Shown piece after piece: positions 8,941 to 19,472 of a stretch of DNA of 64,000 nucleotides; position 1 is the first letter of the stretch, and every line of letters starts with the position of its first letter. The notes below the pieces were generated by a model. The model was not told the origin of the DNA and ran no database searches. It worked only from the letters and a program-made list of their open reading frames with translations. The stretch covers positions 20,726-84,725 of the forward strand of contig JBBATY010000011.1 of NCBI GenBank assembly GCA_040398525.1, read 5' to 3'. The position numbers were made by a program, and so were the translations under genes. Origin of the DNA: VFMC01 sp040398525. GTDB taxonomy: Bacteria > Actinomycetota > Acidimicrobiia > Acidimicrobiales > Ilumatobacteraceae.

Positions 8941-9867
8941 ATGACGACGGAGGGGCTCGCACCCACCATGGATGCGGGTCTCTCCGTCGTCGCGCGTCGC
9001 AGCGGCCGGATGCGCCGCCGACGGGCGGCAATGCTCACCCTGCCCTCGTGGCTGATGTTGCTCGCGCTGTTCGCCGTGCCGATCGTGGTGGGCGTCTACC
9101 TGTCGACGCGTAGCGACAAGATCGGTGCCTTCGTGCCGGGCACCGGCGTGGGCCTCGACAACTACCGGCGCGACGTGTTCGACCAGACGTTCGTGACCGC
9201 GCTGGTGACGACGCTGATCATCACCTTCATCGGACTGGCCATCCAGCTGCCCGTCGGCATCGGACTGGCCGTGGTGCTGCACCGCAACCTGCGCGGCACC
9301 CGCCTGTTCCGCACGGCGCTGCTGTTGCCGATGCTGCTCACCCCGGTGGCGGTGGGCCTGATGTGGCGGTTCATGCTCGACGCCGACATCGGCGTGGTGA
9401 ACTGGCTGCTCGAGCAGGTGGGCCTGTCGCGCATCGGCTGGCTGGGCGAGAAGTGGGCCGCGCGCGTGGCGATCGCCCTCGTCGACTCGTGGCAGAGCAT
9501 CCCGTTCGTGATGCTGATGACCCTCGCCGCGCTGTCGGCGCTGCCCGAAGGCCCGCACGAGGCCGCCCGGGTCGACGGGGCCAGCAACTGGCGGGTGTTC
9601 CGCCACGTCACCTTGCCGATGCTGCGGCCGGTGCTGTTCGTCACCTTGATGATCCGCCTCGTCGACAGCCTGAAGCTGTTCGACATCATCTTCATCCTCA
9701 CCCGTGGCGCGCCGGGCAATGCCACCGAGACGCTCGGCCTGCTCACCTACAACACCGGGTTCAACTTCCTCCAGACGGGTCGCGCCGCGGCGTTGGGAGT
9801 CGCTACCGCAGTGATCACCCTTCCGGTCTACGTTCTCTGGCTGCGGTCGCAACGGAGGTCGGGATGA
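8941..9867 (+). CDS. Carbohydrate ABC transporter permease (MalF/UgpA-like)
   Basis: About 308 residues with six predicted membrane helices, the first at LPSWLMLLALFAVPIVVG. The cytoplasmic EAA loop that contacts the ATPase reads EGPHEAARVDGASNWRVFRH. It pairs with the permease encoded next and with the ATPase at 12962. The start is uncertain: GTG at 8938 lies directly before ATG at 8941. The downstream ATG at 9864 overlaps its stop by 4 bases. Confidence 0.92.
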   Translation: MTTEGLAPTMDAGLSVVARRSGRMRRRRAAMLTLPSWLMLLALFAVPIVVGVYLSTRSDKIGAFVPGTGVGLDNYRRDVFDQTFVTALVTTLIITFIGLAIQLPVGIGLAVVLHRNLRGTRLFRTALLLPMLLTPVAVGLMWRFMLDADIGVVNWLLEQVGLSRIGWLGEKWAARVAIALVDSWQSIPFVMLMTLAALSALPEGPHEAARVDGASNWRVFRHVTLPMLRPVLFVTLMIRLVDSLKLFDIIFILTRGAPGNATETLGLLTYNTGFNFLQTGRAAALGVATAVITLPVYVLWLRSQRRSG

Positions 9868-10703
9868 GTCGCGCCAACACCAGTCGGATGGGTCGGGTCG
9901 TCTCATACGTCGTGCTCGTCGCCGCCGTGCTCTTCGCACTGTTCCCGCTGTTCTGGACGTTCTCGACGAGCATCAAGAACCGCATCGCCTCGTTCTCGAA
10001 CCCACCGCGCTTCGTCGACTTCACACCGACACTCAAGAACTACCGCAAGCTCTTCTCGACCGAGGTGTTCAGCCAGGTCGTGTGGAACACCGTGGTCGTC
10101 ACCGTCGCCTCGACCGTCATCTCGGTGGGTGTGGGCACGCTCGCCGCGTACGCGCTGGCCCGCCACCGCCGCTTCCCCGGTCGCCGGCCGTTCGAAGCTT
10201 CGTTGGTGCTGGTGCGCGCCCTGCCCGGTGTGGTGCTGATCGTGCCGATCTACCAGCTCGCCACCCGGCTCGGCCTCTACAACAACCTCTGGGCGCTCAT
10301 CGCCATCTACGCCACGGTGAACCTGCCGTTCGCCATCTGGCTGATGACCGGCTTCATCGAGCAGATCCCGGCCGAGGTGGAGGAGAGTGCCCGCACCGAC
10401 GGCGCGAACGGCGTCAAGACCTTCTTCCTGGTGGTGTTCCCGCTCGCCGCGCCGGGCATCGTCGCCACGTCGATCTTCGTGGCGCTGCTGGCGTGGAACG
10501 AGTTCCTCATTCCGGTGCTGCTCGCCGGTGAGGACTCCAAGACCCTGCCGGTCTACATCTCCGGGTTCGTCTCGGCGCGCACGCTCGACTGGGGCCCGAT
10601 GGCCGCGGCCAGCTCGCTCGCGATCGTGCCCATCGCTCTGTTCACCGCGCTCATCCAGCGTCGGCTGGTGACCGGCCTCAGCTCGGGCGCGGTGAAGGAG
10701 TGA
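9864..10703 (+). CDS. Carbohydrate ABC transporter permease (MalG/UgpE-like)
   Basis: A 279-residue inner-membrane protein with six predicted helices and the EAA motif EVEESARTDGANGVKTFFLV. The FALFPLFWTFSTSIK start is typical of the MalG branch. It forms the heterodimeric channel with the preceding gene product. Its stop overlaps the GTG of the ROK gene, so regulator and transporter are made from the same mRNA. Confidence 0.92.
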   Translation: MSRANTSRMGRVVSYVVLVAAVLFALFPLFWTFSTSIKNRIASFSNPPRFVDFTPTLKNYRKLFSTEVFSQVVWNTVVVTVASTVISVGVGTLAAYALARHRRFPGRRPFEASLVLVRALPGVVLIVPIYQLATRLGLYNNLWALIAIYATVNLPFAIWLMTGFIEQIPAEVEESARTDGANGVKTFFLVVFPLAAPGIVATSIFVALLAWNEFLIPVLLAGEDSKTLPVYISGFVSARTLDWGPMAAASSLAIVPIALFTALIQRRLVTGLSSGAVKE

Positions 10704-11923
10704 CGCGGTCGATCGAACCGCTCGACCGCCACGAGGTGGTGCGGCGGGCCAATGTCGAGCTGGTCTTCCGGGCGATCGGCGAGCAGGGGCCGATCAGCCG
10801 CAACGACCTCGTGCGCGTCACCGGGCTGTCGAAGCCGACGGTGCTGGCCGTGGTGGCCGCGCTCGAGGACGAGGGGCTGGTCCACGGTGTGCCGTTGCCG
10901 TCGAACGGTGCGGGCCGGACACCCCTCGGCTACGCACACAACCCGGTGGCGGCGTACGTGATCGGCATCGACCTGGGCGGCACCAAGGTGGCTGCTGCGA
11001 TCGCCGATCTATCGGGCGCGGTGCTCGCCGAGCGCGAGGAGGTCACCTCGCAGGAAGGTGGCGCCGCCGTGGTACGCCAGCTGGCCGCCATCGCCAAGGC
11101 CGTCACCCGCGACGCCGGGGTGGCCTGGAGCCGGGTCGACGCCGTCGCCGTGGGTAGCCCCGGTGTGGTGGGTCCCGACGGCACGCTCGACCTGGCGAGC
11201 AATGTCGCCGGCCTCGGATCGCTGCGCCTGGCCGACGAGCTGCGTCGGGCGCTGCGTGTGCCGGTGGCGGTCGAGAACGACGTCAACCTGGCCGCGATCG
11301 GCGAGATGCATGCCGGGGTGGCCCGGCACTGCTCGACGTTCGCCCTGCTGGCACTCGGCACCGGTGCCGGTGCCGGGCTCGTCATCGATGGGCGCCTCGT
11401 GCGTGGCTCGCGGGGCGGTGCCGGCGAGGTGGCCTTCCTGCCGATCGGGGCCGACCCTGCGTCGACCGAGGCCCGCCGACGCGGCGCGTTCGAGACGGCA
11501 GTGTCGGGCTCGGGTGTGCAGGCGCTGCTCGTCGACGAGTTGGCTCGGCGCAACGGCACGGCCACCACGTTGCGCCGATCGAGCGATGCCCGTGCCGTGT
11601 TCGCCGCCGCAGCGGCAGACGACCCGATCGGCGTGGCCGTCGTCGAGCGCCACGCTGCCGTGGTCGCGCAGGCGCTGCTCGCCATCGCAGCGCTGCTCGA
11701 CCCGCAGATGGTGGTGCTCGGCGGTGGCATCGGCTCGAACCCGGTGCTGCTCGGCCCGGTGCGCGCCGCGGTCGAGCGGGTGGTTCCCTGGCCGCTGCGG
11801 GTCGAGACGTCGGCGCTCGGCAGTCGCGCTGGGCTCATCGGGTCGGTCCATCACGCGCTGGCATCGCTGCCGGACATCGAGTCGCATCGGGTGAGTGCCC
11901 GGCTGCAGGAGGAGCAACGGTGA
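10700..11923 (+). CDS. ROK family transcriptional repressor
   Basis: The first ~65 residues form a winged helix-turn-helix (ISRNDLVRVTGLSKPTVLAV) and the rest is a ROK domain: GIDLGGTKVAAAIADL, VENDVNLAAIGE and LGTGAGAGLVIDG. The usual ROK zinc motif (CxCGxxGCxE after the GGAGE helix) is missing: the sequence there reads GAGEVAFLPIGADPAST. This suggests a ligand-sensing role without kinase function, though the catalytic-type Asp in END is kept. 407 residues. Likely binds the inverted repeats at 7429-7461 and 2458-2486 and releases them when the sugar or its phosphate is present; this is inferred from position. Confidence 0.9.
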   Translation: MTRSIEPLDRHEVVRRANVELVFRAIGEQGPISRNDLVRVTGLSKPTVLAVVAALEDEGLVHGVPLPSNGAGRTPLGYAHNPVAAYVIGIDLGGTKVAAAIADLSGAVLAEREEVTSQEGGAAVVRQLAAIAKAVTRDAGVAWSRVDAVAVGSPGVVGPDGTLDLASNVAGLGSLRLADELRRALRVPVAVENDVNLAAIGEMHAGVARHCSTFALLALGTGAGAGLVIDGRLVRGSRGGAGEVAFLPIGADPASTEARRRGAFETAVSGSGVQALLVDELARRNGTATTLRRSSDARAVFAAAAADDPIGVAVVERHAAVVAQALLAIAALLDPQMVVLGGGIGSNPVLLGPVRAAVERVVPWPLRVETSALGSRAGLIGSVHHALASLPDIESHRVSARLQEEQR

Positions 11924-12960
11924 GTGCAGGCGAGCATGCAGAGGTGATCGGCCAGCCCTTCCGCTGTGAGGAGCACGACGTCGTCGACGTGCTGGCCGGG
12001 CTCGGCCGCTACACGGTGTGCGTGAACGACCCGCCGTGGTCGTCGCTGGCCGGGCGGGTCGCGCCACCGGTGCGGGTGGTGCCGGCGTGGGACATGGACA
12101 TCGACCACCTCGAGCAGGTGGCTGCCCAACCCGACGACGCCGAGGTGGTGGTGGGCCTCGGCGGAGGCACGGCGCTCGACACCGCCAAGTTCCTCGCCTG
12201 GCGCCGTGGCCTGCCGCTGGTGCAGGTGCCCACGATCACCTCGGTCGATGCCGGGTTCACCGACGCCATCGGGGTGCGTGTCGAGGGCAAGGTCCGCTAC
12301 ATCGGCAAGATCGAGCCGCGGCTGGTGGTGCTCGACCTGCCGCTCGTGCGCTCGGCGCCGAAGCGGCTCAACCGGGCCGGCATCGGCGACATCCTGTCGT
12401 GCCACACCGGCCTCTACGACTGGCGGCTGGCCACCGATGCGGGGCACGGCCACCCGTGGCACGCGGGCCTCGCCACGCTCGGCGCGACGCTGCTCGACGA
12501 GCTCGAGGTGGCAGCCGACGACGTGGCCGCCGTCAGCGACGCCGGGGTGCGCTTCCTGGCCGACGCCTACCGGCGCATCGGCGCCGGCTGCGCCTGGGCC
12601 GGCCACAGCCGCTTCGAAGAGGGCAGCGAGCACTTCTGGGCCTACGCCTACGAGCACGCCACCGGCGCCCACCCGGTGCACGGCGAGATCATCGCCTTCG
12701 CCGTGTGCGCCCTGGCCCACGTGCAGGGCAACGACCCCGAGCGGGCGCTCGACATCGTGTCGCGCAGCCGCACCCGGGCCCACCCCGCCGACCTCGGCGT
12801 GGGCCACGACGAGTTCGTCGCCGCACTCGTCGGCCTGGCCGACTACGCCCGCGCCGAGTCGCTCGACATCGGGGTGGCCGACCTGCGTCCGATCACCGCC
12901 GACGCCGCCGAACAGGCATGGGCGTTCGTGCAACGCCTGCCGCGCGACGGGGGCGAGTGA
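11920..12960 (+). CDS. Glycerol-1-phosphate-dehydrogenase-like oxidoreductase, second copy
   Basis: A 346-residue paralogue of the enzyme at 3476-4528, with GLGGGTALDTAK, IGDILSCHTGLYDW, a metal region with EGSEHFWAYAYEHATG and HGEIIAFAVCALAHVQGNDP. GTG at 11920 overlaps the ROK stop and is preceded by GGAGGAG. The copies share nearly all motifs but differ strongly near the N terminus and in the SVDAGFTDAIGVR loop, which suggests different substrates or opposite stereochemistry. Having one copy in each operon argues against simple redundancy. Confidence 0.8.
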   Translation: MSAGEHAEVIGQPFRCEEHDVVDVLAGLGRYTVCVNDPPWSSLAGRVAPPVRVVPAWDMDIDHLEQVAAQPDDAEVVVGLGGGTALDTAKFLAWRRGLPLVQVPTITSVDAGFTDAIGVRVEGKVRYIGKIEPRLVVLDLPLVRSAPKRLNRAGIGDILSCHTGLYDWRLATDAGHGHPWHAGLATLGATLLDELEVAADDVAAVSDAGVRFLADAYRRIGAGCAWAGHSRFEEGSEHFWAYAYEHATGAHPVHGEIIAFAVCALAHVQGNDPERALDIVSRSRTRAHPADLGVGHDEFVAALVGLADYARAESLDIGVADLRPITADAAEQAWAFVQRLPRDGGE

Positions 12961-12961
12961 C

Positions 12962-14134
<1,173 letters not shown>

Positions 14135-14165
14135 CTGCGGCGCTCCGCCGCTCGGGCCGTCTGCC

Positions 14166-15068
14166 TCAGCGGCGCTGGGCGGCGTCGGCGAGGTCGTGCG
14201 GGCCCGACGAGAGGTAGCCCTTGCCGGCGCGAACGGCTGCGCCCCATGGCTCCATCAGGGCGCACACCTCGTCGAAGTCGTCGCCGATCGCCTCGATCGC
14301 CCCGCGCATCTGCGCGTCGGTGGCCAGCTCGACGGCTTCGCGTGCGGCACGTCCGGCCGGGGTGAACCCCGTGTCGTCCACCAGGCCGCGGGCGGCGAGG
14401 CGGGCATGGGCTGCGTCGAACTGGGCGTCGGTCCAGGCCCGGGTGCGGCTGTAGCTGCGCATCGGCAGACCCCAGTACAGCTCGCTCATCAGGCCGATCT
14501 CGGTGGCGTCGAAGCCCGCCGAGATCCACGCCGCGGTGTGCGAGTCGCCGCGGTACTCGCGCAGCATGTCGCCACGGCGCCACATCGCGCCGAGCGGTGT
14601 GTCCGGCAGGGGCAGGCTGCGCAGCCCGGCGTACAGCGGGCGGCCCTCGGGGCGCAGCGTGGCCACCGCGCGGGCGAGCACCTCGTTCACCCGGGCGAGG
14701 CCGTCGGGCTCGTCGCCCAGGATGCGGCGCAGTTGGGCGATGGCCCCGGCGTCGCGTGCCGCGCAGATCGTGGCAGCGTCGGTGCGGCTCCAGCCGAGCT
14801 GCACGCAGGGCACGACCACCTCTGGGTTGAACACTGCGAAGGCGGCAGCGACCACCTCTCCGGGCACCTGGCCCATCACCGAGCCGCGGCTGGTGAAGTA
14901 CGCAGGGCCGTCGGGCAGGGCGACGCCATCGGCGTTGCCGCCGCTCGGGTCGAACCCGAGGGCGACGTAGTTGGCGTGGCACTCGGGCGAGAAGTACACC
15001 TGCCCGGTGACGGGTTCGAGCACCGATCCGAGTCGGCGGGAACGTTCGGAGAGCTGGGCCTGATCCAT
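14166..15068 (-). CDS. SCO6745 family protein
   Basis: A 300-residue soluble protein whose N-terminal half (EPVTGQVYFSPECHANYVAL, AYFTSRGSVMGQVPGEVVAA, FAVFNPEVV) matches the pattern of an uncharacterised actinobacterial family named after Streptomyces SCO6745. The C-terminal half, with DAQFDAAHARLAARGLVDD followed by GFTPAGRAARE, looks like a winged helix, so a regulatory role is possible but unproven. ATG at 15068 is chosen because TAGCGT lies 8 nt before it; the open frame continues upstream only opposite the CheB gene. Confidence 0.75.
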   Translation of the reverse strand: MDQAQLSERSRRLGSVLEPVTGQVYFSPECHANYVALGFDPSGGNADGVALPDGPAYFTSRGSVMGQVPGEVVAAAFAVFNPEVVVPCVQLGWSRTDAATICAARDAGAIAQLRRILGDEPDGLARVNEVLARAVATLRPEGRPLYAGLRSLPLPDTPLGAMWRRGDMLREYRGDSHTAAWISAGFDATEIGLMSELYWGLPMRSYSRTRAWTDAQFDAAHARLAARGLVDDTGFTPAGRAAREAVELATDAQMRGAIEAIGDDFDEVCALMEPWGAAVRAGKGYLSSGPHDLADAAQRR

Positions 15069-15076
15069 GGCCCGGC

Positions 15077-15082
15077 ACGCTA
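15077..15082 (-). promoter_or_regulatory. -10 box, leaderless start of the SCO6745-like gene
   Basis: TAGCGT on the minus strand ends 8 nt before the ATG at 15068. No ribosome-binding site is present. I find no clear -35 box. Confidence 0.35.
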
Positions 15083-15350
15083 CGACGGGTCGGCCGTCGC
15101 CGCCGGGTCGGAGGTGCGCTGGTGGAGCAGCGAGCGCGCGCCCTCGGCGAGGCCGCGCAGCCGGGTCGGCATGTGTGTCACGGTCGGTCGACCCTGCCTC
15201 GACAGGGCCGGGGCGACCAGCGGCAGAGGTGAATGGGACGATCGGCCCGCCCCGTTGTCCGGTCGGCCCGCAGCGCGGGACCCCGTGTTGGTAGCGTCCG
15301 CGTCCTGGGTGCGCGCGCCTGCGCCATCCCTCATCCGACGAGGCGGCCGC

Positions 15351-18130
15351 GTGCATTCGACGATTCCGGAGCCAGATCGGGAGGTGCCAGCTGATCCCGG
15401 CCCCACTGCGAACGGTCCGGCCGTGGTCGGCATCGGCGCCTCCGCAGGTGGTCTCGAGGCGCTCGAGGCGTTCTTCGCCGACATTCCCACGGGAAGCGGA
15501 GCAGCCTTCGTCGTGGTGCAGCACCTCGACCCGACACGCAAGGGCATGCTGGTCGACCTGCTACAGCGGGCGACCCGGCTGCTGGTGACCGAGGCGACCG
15601 AAGGCATGGTGCTCGCTGCCGACAGGGTGTACGTCATCCCTCCCAACCGCGACCTGCGCATCGCCGGGTCGCGGCTGCGGCTGAGCGAACCGGAGGCCAG
15701 CCGAGGGTTGCGCCTCCCGGTCGACGTGCTGTTCCGATCGCTGGCGGCACAGCGGGGAGCTTCGAGTGTCGGCGTGGTCCTGTCGGGTATGGGCTCGGAC
15801 GGCACTCTTGGGCTGCAGGCCATCAAGGACAGCGGGGGGGTCACGTTCGTCCAGGACCCGGACACGGCGGCGTTCGACGGGATGCCGCGGAGTGCGTTTG
15901 CTGCCGATGTGGCCGACGTGGTTGCGCCGGTCGGCGAGTTGGCGGCCAGGGTGCTCGAGCATGTGCACCGGATCGTTCCGGCGGCTGGCGCGCGGCGCGG
16001 CGGCGATCGGGTCGAGATGCGCCCTGTCGACCAGGCCGACCTCGACCAGATCATCGAACTGCTGCACACCGCCACCGGCCACGACGTGTCGCTCTACAAG
16101 CCGGGTACGATCATCCGCCGGATCGAGCGGCGGATGGCGCTGCAACAGCTCGACAAGTTGGCGGACTACCTGCGCTTCCTGCGCGAGCACCCGGCCGAGG
16201 TCGGGCGGTTGCACCGCGAACTGATGATCGGGGTGACGAGCTTCTTCCGCGACCCCGAGGTGTGGACGGAGTTGCGCGACCGGGTCCTGCCCGCGCTGTT
16301 CGCCGCACACCCCGACGGCGGCGCGCTCCGCGCCTGGACACCGGCGTGCTCGACAGGCGAAGAGGCCTACACGTTGGCGATGACCTTCCTGGAGGCGCTC
16401 GACCGGTTGCCGTCGGCTCCGCCGTTCACCTTGCGGATCTTCGCCACCGACATCGATGCGAACGCGATCGAGCGGGCCCGGGCAGGCGTCTATCCGCTTG
16501 CGGTCGCCGCCGACATCGGCGCTGAGCGGCTCGACCGGTTCTTCGTGCGAACCGAGACGCACCTCGAGATCAGCAGACGGATCCGGCAGATGGTGGTGTT
16601 CGCGCCGCACGACATCGTCGGAGATCCACCATTCACCCGTCTCGACATCATCACCTGTCGCAATCTGCTCATCTATCTCGAACCCGAACTGCAGCAGCGG
16701 ATCCTGTCGGCGATGCACTACGCGCTCAACCAGGACGGAGTGCTCGTGCTCGGTGTCGCCGAGACGGTGGGCGATGCCGCCGAGCACTTCGAACCGGTGA
16801 TCGAGCGGGCGCGGATCTATCGACGGCGGGGAACAGCGGCGGCCCAGCCGGCCCGCTTGTTCCAGTACACGTCGGCGGCGCCGCGCAGCGGATCGCTGCG
16901 GGGACCACTCGCTGCTGCCGCAACCACGACGGTGGCCGACGGTTCGCGCCTGCACCTGCAGCACGTCCTCGAACGGGCGCTCGCACAGTCCTACGGCCCG
17001 CCTGCGGTGTTGACCGATCACCAGGGGAACATCCTCTACGTCAGCGGCCGCACCGGGAACTTCCTCGAGCCTGCGTCGGGGCGGGCCAACTGGAACGTCA
17101 TGGCCATGGCTCTCGACGGGCTGCGCCTGGTGCTGAGCCGGGCCTTCCGCGCGGCCCTCGCCTCCAACCGCGAGGAGCACATCGAGGCGGCGCGCATCGA
17201 GTCGGACGATGTCGTGCGCCTCGTCGACGTCACCGTGCGCCCGTTGGGTCGCGACGGCGTCGACGCCGATGTGGTCCTGGTCGTGTTCGACGAGCGCCCC
17301 CCGCCGGAATCACCGAGCGGTGCCCCATCAGTGGAGGGGGTCGACGCCGACGTCGTCGCGGCGCTCAACGCCGAACTGGAGACTGCCTACACCGAGCTGC
17401 GCGCCGCCTACGACGACGCGCAGAGCACCCGCGAGGAGATGGCGCTGCTGAACGAGGAGCTGCAGTCGACCAACGAGGAGCTGCAGTCGATCAACGAAGA
17501 GCTGACGACCTCGATGGAGGAGATGCAGTCGATGAACGAGGAGTTGCAGACACTCAATCGCGAGCTGCAGCGTCGTGTCGACGAGCTCGTCTTCGCCAGC
17601 GACGACATGGCCAACCTGCTCGACAGCACGCAGATCGCCACCCTGTTCCTCGATTCCGAATTGCGGGTGCGCCGGTTCACAGCTCGGATGGGGGCACTCG
17701 TCAACCTGATCGACAGCGATGTCGGCCGGCCGTTCTCCGACCTCACCAGTCGGCTGCGGTATCCCGAGCTCGCCGACGACGTGCGCGCCGCCCTGGTTGC
17801 CGACGATGTGGTCGGGCGCGAGGTCCGCACCGACGACGCGCGGTGGTTCGCCGTGCGNNNNNNNNNNNNNNNNNNNNNNNNNNNNNNNNNNNNNNNNNNN
17901 NNNNNNNNNNNNNNNNNNNNNNNNNNNNNNNNNNNNNNNNNNNNNNNNNNNNNNNNNACGATGTGGTCGGGCGCGAGGTCCGCACCGACGACGCGCGGTG
18001 GTTCGCCGTGCGAGTGATGCCCTACCGCACCCACGACCATCGGGTCGATGGCGTGGTGATCACGTTCACCGACGTCACCGAGGCCAAGGCCCTCGAGGCC
18101 CGCCTCCGCACGAGCGGAGACGACGAGTGA
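15351..18130 (+). CDS. CheB-CheR-PAS fusion protein (interrupted by an artificial gap)
   Basis: After removing 155 bases at the gap the frame encodes 874 residues. Residues ~22-208 are a CheB methylesterase with GIGASAGGLEAL (active Ser), VVQHLDP (His) and GMGSDGT (Asp), but no receiver domain. Residues ~224-500 are a CheR methyltransferase: GTIIRRIERRM, MIGVTSFFRDPEVW, ACSTGEEAYTLAM, IFATDIDANAIERAR. A coiled coil of ELQSTNEELQS-type heptads (~694-745) leads to a C-terminal PAS domain ending TFTDVTEAKALEARL. Such fusions adjust signalling proteins and need not act in chemotaxis; no cheA, cheW or receptor gene lies nearby. GTG at 15351 is the likely start, with weak support from a GAGG sequence before it. 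Overlaps the next gene by 4 bases. Confidence 0.88.
17803..18012. other. Scaffold gap with duplicated 55-bp flanks
   Basis: N from 17858 to 17957. Bases 17803-17857 equal 17958-18012. Collapsing the duplication rejoins the PAS domain of the CheB-CheR fusion in frame. Confidence 0.95.
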
Positions 18131-18972
18131 GCATCGAGCCGACTCCGGGCGATGCTGCGAGCGAGGTGCGCGGCGACCTCGCCGACCTGCTGTTCCGCGC
18201 CGAGGCGATCCTGGCCGAGCGGGCTGCGCGCCCTGCACCACCCGATCACGACGACGTGACACGGATCGTGCACCAGCTGGCGGTCCACCAGATCGAGCTC
18301 GACCTGCAGGAGCAGGAGCTCCGTCAGGCTCGCGACCGACTGGCGGAGAGCTTGGCCCGCTACGTCGACCTGTACGACTTCGCGCCGGCGGGCTACGTCA
18401 CGCTCGACCCAGCGGGCACGGTGACGCAGCTGAACCTCGCCGGAGCCGAGCTGTTGGGCACCGAACGCGCCTCGGCGCTCGGACTACGCCTCGTCGAGCT
18501 GGTGTCACCCCACGATCGCGAGGTGTTCGCGCACCTCGTCGGACACGCGGCGCAGACCGATGGCGAGCACAGCTGCGAGGTCCGGCTGGAGGTGACCGGA
18601 CGGCCCACGGTCACGGTGGCCGTCGAGGCGCGTCGCGCGCCGGAGGCCGACCATGTCCGCCTGGCGATGGTCGATGTGACCGAGCTGCGCGCCGCGCAAC
18701 TGGCTGCCGCGCAACTCGCCGCGGTGGCCGAGCGCGAGGAGATCGCGCGGATGCTGCACGACACGGTGCAGCAACGCCTGTTCGGCCTGTCGTCGTCGTT
18801 GCAGGCCCTGCAGATGCGGCCGGGGCTCGATGCCGAGGTGTCTGCTCGACTCGGCACGCTGGTGGACGACCTCGAGTCGACGATCATCAGCATCCGCCGA
18901 ACGATCTTCGAGCAGAGTGCGGGTTGGGTGGTCGACGAGTCGTCACGCCGTAGCCCCGGCGCGACGGGCTGA
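18127..18972 (+). CDS. PAS protein with histidine-kinase dimerisation helices but no ATPase domain
   Basis: 281 residues. The N-terminal part is helical (VHQLAVHQIELDLQEQELRQ). Then a PAS domain begins at YDFAPAGYVTLDPAGTVTQL. The C-terminal part is a HisKA_3-type helix pair with the phospho-acceptor motif AEREEIARMLHDTVQQRLFG. In NarL-type kinases a HATPase domain should follow; here the protein ends ~50 residues later at a true stop, and no ATPase remnant is seen before the next gene. GTG at 18127 overlaps the stop of the CheB-CheR gene, so the two are co-translated. It may be a phosphotransfer or scaffold partner, or a kinase that lost its ATPase domain. Confidence 0.75.
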   Translation: MSIEPTPGDAASEVRGDLADLLFRAEAILAERAARPAPPDHDDVTRIVHQLAVHQIELDLQEQELRQARDRLAESLARYVDLYDFAPAGYVTLDPAGTVTQLNLAGAELLGTERASALGLRLVELVSPHDREVFAHLVGHAAQTDGEHSCEVRLEVTGRPTVTVAVEARRAPEADHVRLAMVDVTELRAAQLAAAQLAAVAEREEIARMLHDTVQQRLFGLSSSLQALQMRPGLDAEVSARLGTLVDDLESTIISIRRTIFEQSAGWVVDESSRRSPGATG

Positions 18973-19002
18973 GCCTGCGCATGGCCCGACAGCCTGGGCC
19001 GG

Positions 19003-19008
19003 TAGCGT
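19003..19008 (+). promoter_or_regulatory. -10 box, leaderless start of the acetyltransferase at 19016
   Basis: TAGCGT ends 7 nt before the GTG at 19016, with no ribosome-binding site between. Confidence 0.4.
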
Positions 19009-19015
19009 TCGGCCC

Positions 19016-19450
19016 GTGAGCGTCGACATCCAGATCGCAACCGAGGCCACCGACGAGCTGCGCACGGCGCTGGCCCATCTGCTCCCGCAGCTGTCGTCGT
19101 CGCCCCCGCCCACGCTCGACGAGCTCGCACTGATCACCACCAACCCCGAGTCGGCGTTGTTCGTCGCCCGTCTCGAGGGTCGCATCGTCGGCAGCCTGAC
19201 GCTGATCTTCTACCGCATCCCCACCGGGTTGAAGGCGTGGATCGAAGACGTCGTGGTCGATGAGTCCGCCCGCGGTCACGGCATCGGCGAGCTGCTCAAC
19301 CGCGCTGCGCTCGACGAGGCCCGCCGGCGCGGCGCCAAGGCCGTCAGCCTCACCAGCCGCCCGTCTCGCGAAGCTGCCAACCGCCTGTACCAGCGCATCG
19401 GCTTCGAGTCACGTCCCACCAATGTCTACAGGTACGACTTGGGCGACTGA
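19016..19450 (+). CDS. GNAT family N-acetyltransferase
   Basis: A 144-residue single-domain acetyltransferase. The acetyl-CoA binding motif A is IEDVVVDESARGHGIGELLN (R/QxxGxG/A type), followed by the helix ALDEARRRGAKAVSLTSRPS and the motif B stretch EAANRLYQRIGFESR. Substrate is unknown; small-molecule amines or protein N termini are typical. It stands alone behind its own -10 box. Confidence 0.88.
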   Translation: MSVDIQIATEATDELRTALAHLLPQLSSSPPPTLDELALITTNPESALFVARLEGRIVGSLTLIFYRIPTGLKAWIEDVVVDESARGHGIGELLNRAALDEARRRGAKAVSLTSRPSREAANRLYQRIGFESRPTNVYRYDLGD

Positions 19451-19472
19451 AGATTCGGTTGGGGCCGTCGGG

